From an uncultured Gammaproteobacteria bacterium (GTDB lineage: Bacteria > Pseudomonadota > Gammaproteobacteria > Pseudomonadales > Porticoccaceae): a stretch of 48,154 bases of DNA. Below, piece after piece: positions 43,939 through 48,154 of the stretch; within the stretch, counting starts at the first letter, position 1; every line of letters starts with the position of its first letter. Location: assembly GCA_913058345.1 (NCBI GenBank), contig CAJXQR010000016.1, positions 1 to 48,154 of the forward strand. Reading direction: 5' to 3'. Both the position numbers and the translations under genes were made by a program. The notes beneath the pieces are model-generated. The model did no database searches. It saw nothing but the letters and a program-made list of their open reading frames with translations, and was not told the DNA's origin.

Positions 43939-43967
43939 TTGGCTATTTGCGGGCCAGCGCCTATACT
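43939..43967 (+). promoter_or_regulatory. Sigma-70 promoter of umuDC
   Basis: TTGGCT at 43939-43944 and TATACT at 43962-43967 are separated by 17 bp. The -10 element overlaps the LexA box, so LexA binding would block RNA polymerase. The transcript would begin near 43974. Confidence 0.75.
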
Positions 43968-43981
43968 GTATTTTTATACAG
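43966..43981. promoter_or_regulatory. LexA (SOS) box
   Basis: CTGTATTTTTATACAG has the CTG-N10-CAG form of gammaproteobacterial LexA sites, with an A/T-rich spacer. It lies 11 bp before the umuD start and over the -10 element, which indicates induction by DNA damage. Confidence 0.93.
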
Positions 43982-43992
43982 TGTTGGTGCTA

Positions 43993-44442
43993 ATGGTGAA
44001 GCTGATTTCTCTTACCCCTGCGTGCGCGCGCACGACAGTATTATTTCCACTCTATCTCAGTCGTGTGGCGGCGGGTTTTCCCAGCCCGGCTGATGACTAT
44101 CTCGATGGGGGGCTAGATCTTAACGAGCATTTGGTCGACCATCCGGCGGCAACTTATTTTGCTCGCGCCGAAGGTGACTCAATGATCGAGCTGGGGATAT
44201 CCACGGGCGACTTGCTGATTATTGATCGTGCTGTGCCAGCTGTCGACGGCGATGTCGTCGTGGTTGCCGTCGATGGTGAGCTCACCATCAAACTGCTTGA
44301 TTTGGCCCACTCCCGTTTATTACCCGCTAATAAATTGTACCGGCCCATTGAAATATCGCCAGAATCTCAAGTTGATGTTGAGGGTGTGGTGATTCATGCG
44401 GTCCATCATTTAAAGGGAGCTGGCAAAGGACTGAACCTGTGA
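43993..44442 (+). CDS. umuD: UmuD-like self-cleaving polymerase V subunit
   Basis: A 149-residue S24-family protein. The frame is open further upstream, but the LexA box and promoter lie inside that part, so the ATG at 43993 is the start. FPLYLSRVAAGFPSPADDYLDGGLDLNEHL aligns with E. coli UmuD; the cleavage site is Ala27-Gly28 where E. coli has Cys-Gly. Ser63 in EGDSMIELGI and Lys100 in GELTIKLL form the catalytic dyad. After RecA-stimulated self-cleavage it would join UmuC to form the error-prone translesion polymerase. Its stop overlaps the umuC start (GTGA). Confidence 0.95.
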   Translation: MVKLISLTPACARTTVLFPLYLSRVAAGFPSPADDYLDGGLDLNEHLVDHPAATYFARAEGDSMIELGISTGDLLIIDRAVPAVDGDVVVVAVDGELTIKLLDLAHSRLLPANKLYRPIEISPESQVDVEGVVIHAVHHLKGAGKGLNL

Positions 44443-45698
44443 TTGGTCTGTGCGACATGCGTAGCTTTTACTGCGCCTGCGAAAAGGTGTTTCGTCCTGA
44501 TATTCGCCACAGAGGCGTGGTAGTCACTTCAAATAATGATGGCGTGGTGGTGGCGCTGGATGACAGAGCCAAAGCGGCGGGTATCAAAAAATTTGAGCCC
44601 TACTTTAAGCAGCGCCAGTTGATTGAACGGACCGGCGTGCTGGCCTTTTCCAGCAACTATGAGCTTTATGGTGAGATTAGTGCGCGCATTATGACAACCC
44701 TGGCCGAATTGGCGCCCAATGGTATCGAGATTTATTCCATCGATGAGTGTTTTGTGGATTTTAGCGCCGTGCCCCGGTGCGAATTAAAAGCTTTTGCCGC
44801 TATGTTGCGCGATACGATCTGGCAGCAGCAGGGTATAAGAATGGGCGTGTCAATTGCGCCGACAAAAACCCTGGCCAAGCTTGGACAGTGTGCCACCAAA
44901 CTCTTTCCGCAAATTGATGGCATCTGCGTACTTGAGCATGAAGCCCAATGGCAATGGCTCGCGGCTCGGGTGGCTGTCAGTGAGGTCTGGGGGATTGGCC
45001 GCAAACTGACGCGAAAGCTCGAGACCAGGGGGATCAATACGGTGGGCGATTTATGGGGGATGGCTACAGTCGACGCCCGAACCTTACAGGGAATCACTCT
45101 GGTGCGCACAGTGCGCGAGCTACGGGGTGAGCCTTGTATTGATATCGATGGCCAGCCCCCGCCGAAGCAGAGCATTATTTCCAGCCGTTCCTTTGGTCAA
45201 AAGCAAACGAGTTTAAAACCTCTGCAGGAGGCCGTGAGCCACTATGCCGTGAGAGCGGGGGCTAAGCTCAGAGCGCAGGCATCGTTGTGCTTTCGCCTCT
45301 CGGCCTGGCTACAAACCAGTGTGCACGATACGAGACCTTGTGCTGATGAACTCTCGGTGAGCTTGCCCGGTGGCACGGCCGATAGCAGAGAGCTATCAAG
45401 GGCTGCCGTAGCGCTGGTGGCTAAGCTTTATCGACCGGGTTACAAGTACGCCAAGGCGGGGGTAATGCTGCAGGATATTCGTCCTGAACAATTTACTCAG
45501 CAAGACTTACTGGCGCCTCGGTCGGAGAATGCCGCTCATTTAATGGCGGTGGTAGACAGGGTGAATCAGCGTTTCGGCTCGGGAGCTATCAAACTGGCTC
45601 GCCAGGGCGGTGAAGGTCGTTTTACCATGAAGCGGGCCATGAGGTCTCCCAGCTATCTGACCCGCTGGCACGAAATCCCGCGTATCAGGTTTGGTTGA
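44439..45698 (+). CDS. umuC: UmuC-like Y-family DNA polymerase V catalytic subunit
   Basis: A 419-residue Y-family polymerase for translesion synthesis after SOS induction. Palm motifs are GLCDMRSFYCACEKVFRPD (first metal Asp) and NGIEIYSIDECFVDFS (SIDE with the catalytic acidic pair). VVVTSNNDGVVVALDDRAKAAGIK, AFSSNYELYGEIS and MGVSIAPTKTLAKLGQCATKLFP are family motifs, and VWGIGRKLTRKLETRGINTVGDL is the helix-hairpin-helix. The C-terminal little-finger region starts around RSFGQKQTSLKPLQEAV. The start is GTG overlapping the umuD stop. Length equals typical UmuC (about 420). Confidence 0.97.
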   Translation: MIGLCDMRSFYCACEKVFRPDIRHRGVVVTSNNDGVVVALDDRAKAAGIKKFEPYFKQRQLIERTGVLAFSSNYELYGEISARIMTTLAELAPNGIEIYSIDECFVDFSAVPRCELKAFAAMLRDTIWQQQGIRMGVSIAPTKTLAKLGQCATKLFPQIDGICVLEHEAQWQWLAARVAVSEVWGIGRKLTRKLETRGINTVGDLWGMATVDARTLQGITLVRTVRELRGEPCIDIDGQPPPKQSIISSRSFGQKQTSLKPLQEAVSHYAVRAGAKLRAQASLCFRLSAWLQTSVHDTRPCADELSVSLPGGTADSRELSRAAVALVAKLYRPGYKYAKAGVMLQDIRPEQFTQQDLLAPRSENAAHLMAVVDRVNQRFGSGAIKLARQGGEGRFTMKRAMRSPSYLTRWHEIPRIRFG

Positions 45699-46258
45699 TT
45701 GAAACCTGCAGACGCGCTAAAGCGCTATGTTTCTCGCTGTCTCAGCCTGTCGTCTAGTAGGATTGTTGAAACCTAAGGCGGGTCTTGATGAAGTTGCCGG
45801 GATGATAAGAGGCCATGACATCCCTTTTTGCTTGAAGAGGGTGTAAGAAATAAAGATTTTCTCCTGCCAATAGGCTTTTAGAGCTCGCCTGGACGTTTAC
45901 CTGAGTGGTGATTGAACGGTTAAGCGTTCTATGCTGCAAAAGTCTCGATATTGCCTTGCTCCTTCACATGGGGGGCAGCAGAGGGTATAGCATCTACCTT
46001 GTATCAATCTGGGGAGTCTTTATGCTTGGCGTTCGCTTTAAGAGATTTGGCTACTCGCGGTTTTTCAGTGCTGCAAGCGGCTTTGTGTCGGGGGTCTATT
46101 TTAACGAATGAAGAAAGGAGCGTGGCTTTCTGCTTTTGCGGAAGTCTACTTTCGCGGTAGAAAGACATTCTGGTGAGAGGGTTTGATGATGCTTTTAATC
46201 CCCACGAAACTACCTGATCTTTTGAAGCCTTAAGTAGTTTGAGTGGGGGTGTAAAAGA
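45699..46258. other. Apparently non-coding stretch between umuC and tRNA-Arg
   Basis: About 560 bp with no gene I can support. The short open frames near 45905-46160 lack ribosome sites and protein-family character. No integrase, direct repeat of the tRNA end, or clear terminator was seen; a small palindrome GCGCTAAAGCGC lies near 45715. Confidence 0.5.
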
Positions 46259-46335
46259 TGGCGCACTCGGAAGGATTCGAACCTTCGACCGCCCGGTTCG
46301 TAGCCGGGTACTCTATCCAGCTGAGCTACGAGTGC
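46259..46335 (-). tRNA. tRNA-Arg (anticodon ACG)
   Basis: On the minus strand the acceptor stem pairs GCACTCG with CGAGTGC, followed by G and an encoded CCA. The D arm reads AGCTCAGCTGGATAGAGT, the anticodon arm CCCGG-CTACGAA-CCGGG with anticodon ACG, and the T arm contains GGTTCGAATCC. ACG (read as ICG after deamination) decodes CGU, CGC and CGA. Confidence 0.97.
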
Positions 46336-46345
46336 AGAGGGCGGC

Positions 46346-46374
46346 ACTATAGGCAAATGGCCGCTTTGAGTCAA
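46346..46374 (-). promoter_or_regulatory. Promoter of tRNA-Arg
   Basis: On the minus strand TTGACT and TATAGT are separated by exactly 17 bp and lie just upstream of the tRNA 5' end. The stretch between the -10 element and the tRNA is GC-rich (GCCGCCC), the discriminator type linked to stringent ppGpp control of stable RNA. Confidence 0.85.
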
Positions 46375-46423
46375 GGTTAATTGCCCTTTTAATGCTTCCT
46401 ATAAGGCTTTTTTCCACGGTGGG

Positions 46424-47968
46424 TTATACCCCTCGGTTGTGATTGGCCCAATAGGGCGCGCGCAGTTCGCGACGCAAAATTTTGCCGCTGGGGTTGCGTG
46501 GTAATTCAGGAATGAAATCGATAGATTTTGGCGCTTTAAAACCGGCAATTTGGGTGCGGGCGTAGGCGATGATGTCTTCTTCGCTGAGCTCGGCTCCAGA
46601 CCGCAGCACGACGCAGGCTTTGATTGACTCGCCCCATTGTTCGTCGGGGATCCCGATCACGGCGACATCAAGAATGTCTTCATGGCTGTGTACGGCATTT
46701 TCAACTTCGGCGGGAAAGACATTTTCGCCGCCTGTGATGATCATGTCTTTGACGCGATCCTTGATAAACAGAAAGCCTTCGTCGTCGAGGTAGGCGGCAT
46801 CGCCAGTGTGATACCAACCGCCGGCTTTGACCTCTTCGGTAGCTACGGTGTTGCGCCAGTAGCTTTTTAAGATCCAGGTACTTTTGAGGAGAATTTCACC
46901 GACTTCACCATTGGGCAGGGTGTTGCCATCATTGTCGACGATCTTAACTTCTGAGCCTTCAGCCGGCTTGCCACAGGAACGTAGCTTATTGCGATGTGGT
47001 GCATGATCTTCGGGGGCCAGCTTGCTGATAATGCCGTAGTTCTCAGTGGCGCCGTAAAGCTGCATAAAGTTACAGCCAAACACTTCGCCAGCTTCAACCA
47101 ATACAGATTCAGAGATGGGCGAGGCGCCGTAGTAGAGGCACTGTAGGCTGCTGTAGTCGCGTTCGCGTACTTTGGGTTCCTGTAGCAACATCTGGATCAT
47201 GGCAGGCACAAATAGCGCGTGGGTGATTTTGTCATTGTCGAGGGTGTCGAGAACGGTGGTGGCATCGAACTCGGCCAGTAGATTGATTCGAGCGCCGCGC
47301 AGTAGAGGTATGATCGTCAGGTTAATACCGCCAACGTGGAACAGCGGCATGACGTTAATAAAGCGGGCACTTGGATCAACAGCGAGAATATCGTTGTCGA
47401 CAAAGGCGTTATAGGCGTTGACGTAACCCTGATTGGTGAGCTGTACGCCCTTGGGTAGGCCAGTGGTGCCGCTGGTGTACAGCTGGAGAATATCGTCTTC
47501 GCCTTCAAGGTTGACCTCGGGGCGTTGTTTGGATTGTTGGTCGCGCCAGTTTGTATAATCGAGCCAGCGATCGTGGCCACCGTCGATGGCGATAATGTTT
47601 TTAATGAACGTCAGTTCGCTTTCAATGGCTTCGATGGTGGGGTAGAACTCCTTGCCGACGAACAGAGTACTATTTTCGGTGGCGTTGAGAATCTGTAATA
47701 TCTCAGGGCCTGCTAAACGCCAGTTAATGCCCGCAGTGGCGAAGGCTGATGCGCTAGCGCCAATGAAGATTTCAAAGAACTCTGTGGAATTTTTTGCCAG
47801 GTGAGCGACGCGATCCTGACGTTCTACGCCGAGTTCGAGCAAGCCATTGGCAACCTGCCAGCTGTGTTCCATCAGCTCATTGTAACTGGTGTCATGTCCT
47901 TCAAAGCTGATGGCTATATGGTCGGGTTGGGTACGCTGAAGCTGTTGAAACTGATCGGCAAAAAACAT
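46424..47968 (-). CDS. Acyl-CoA synthetase (AMP-forming, FadD-like)
   Basis: A 514-residue ANL-superfamily ligase that activates a carboxylic acid with ATP and CoA. The ATG at 47968 has GGAG 6 bases upstream and is preferred to one four codons earlier. The P-loop is LQLYTSGTTGLPKGVQLT; LYGATENYG, GWYHTGDAAYLDDEGFLFIKDRVKDMIITGGENVFPAEVE and PRNPSGKILRREL (catalytic Lys) are diagnostic. The substrate may be a fatty, aromatic or branched acid; closeness to the catabolic cluster suggests it could feed that pathway, although umuDC and a tRNA lie between. Confidence 0.93.
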   Translation of the reverse strand: MFFADQFQQLQRTQPDHIAISFEGHDTSYNELMEHSWQVANGLLELGVERQDRVAHLAKNSTEFFEIFIGASASAFATAGINWRLAGPEILQILNATENSTLFVGKEFYPTIEAIESELTFIKNIIAIDGGHDRWLDYTNWRDQQSKQRPEVNLEGEDDILQLYTSGTTGLPKGVQLTNQGYVNAYNAFVDNDILAVDPSARFINVMPLFHVGGINLTIIPLLRGARINLLAEFDATTVLDTLDNDKITHALFVPAMIQMLLQEPKVRERDYSSLQCLYYGASPISESVLVEAGEVFGCNFMQLYGATENYGIISKLAPEDHAPHRNKLRSCGKPAEGSEVKIVDNDGNTLPNGEVGEILLKSTWILKSYWRNTVATEEVKAGGWYHTGDAAYLDDEGFLFIKDRVKDMIITGGENVFPAEVENAVHSHEDILDVAVIGIPDEQWGESIKACVVLRSGAELSEEDIIAYARTQIAGFKAPKSIDFIPELPRNPSGKILRRELRAPYWANHNRGV

Positions 47969-48031
47969 GAAATCTCCCAATTAAAGCTATTAATAATAAG
48001 TATGGTTAAGCTAATGGCGCCGCAGTCTAAT

Positions 48032-48054
48032 ACTTGAACGTTTGTTCTTCAAGT
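48032..48054. promoter_or_regulatory. Palindromic operator candidate upstream of the acyl-CoA synthetase
   Basis: ACTTGAA and TTCAAGT form a perfect 7-bp inverted repeat with a 9-nt spacer, about 64 bp before the synthetase start. A nested GAAC-GTTT-GTTC repeat overlaps it. Size and symmetry suit a TetR-type repressor such as those controlling acyl-CoA genes. Confidence 0.5.
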
Positions 48055-48154
48055 TTGCAGTCTGTTTGCAGGGCCATGGACAAGAGAAAAGCGTCGGACC
48101 GGCAGGGTGGCAATTAACACTCGGCGACAAACACCGCTCTACGCGGTGCTGGAT

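Noticed and set aside
45699-46335. Possible genomic island or prophage integrated at tRNA-Arg
   Set aside because: No integrase, no phage genes and no direct repeat of the tRNA 3' end were seen; the tRNA has an intact promoter and encoded CCA.

Overview
The window looks like a chromosomal segment of a marine-type gammaproteobacterium. The 12.2-27.2 kb block, leuC-leuD-asd-usg-fimV-truA-trpF-accD-folC-SPOR-cvpA-purF-metZ, has the same gene order as the Pseudomonas aeruginosa region I know, and topA followed by a DUF6586 gene is also a Pseudomonas-like pair. The lipid and small-molecule catabolism genes around it suggest a Cellvibrionales/Spongiibacteraceae-like organism, but that is inference. 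I see no CRISPR array, rRNA, insertion sequence or integrase.

Layout. 0-5.3 kb: start of a soluble lytic transglycosylase (cut by the window edge), a universal stress protein, an unknown membrane-anchored protein, topA and DUF6586. 5.3-9 kb (minus strand): a cyclic-nucleotide-binding protein and two amidohydrolases of different families. 9.1-12 kb (minus): an mnmC whose methyltransferase half looks degenerate, coupled to a LysR regulator that diverges from leuC. 12.2-27.2 kb (plus): the conserved housekeeping block for leucine, lysine/threonine/methionine, tRNA pseudouridine, tryptophan, fatty-acid, folate and purine synthesis; leuB is missing from its usual place. 27.3-31.3 kb: a MoxR-DUF58-transglutaminase (TgpA) operon. 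31.3-32.1 kb: a convergent DODA-type extradiol dioxygenase.

32.4-43.8 kb is an accessory catabolic cluster read outward from a gap of about 860 bp. The minus arm has a luciferase-like monooxygenase and three SDR dehydrogenases, two of them tandem paralogues. The plus arm has a DUF7064-type protein, an APH-family kinase, a small DUF6285 protein, an SDR, two tandem zinc alcohol dehydrogenases and an SMP-30/lactonase protein, and ends in a perfect 20-bp terminator. The kinase plus DUF6285 pair resembles the LvaA/LvaB hydroxyacyl-CoA kinase of levulinate catabolism, but the acyl-CoA dehydrogenase partner is not in the window. This cluster is the best candidate for an undescribed pathway.

43.9-45.7 kb is a umuDC mutagenesis operon with a clear LexA box over its -10 element. 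It is followed by a stretch with no recognisable gene, a tRNA-Arg(ACG) gene with a very clear promoter, and an acyl-CoA synthetase gene with a palindromic operator candidate upstream.
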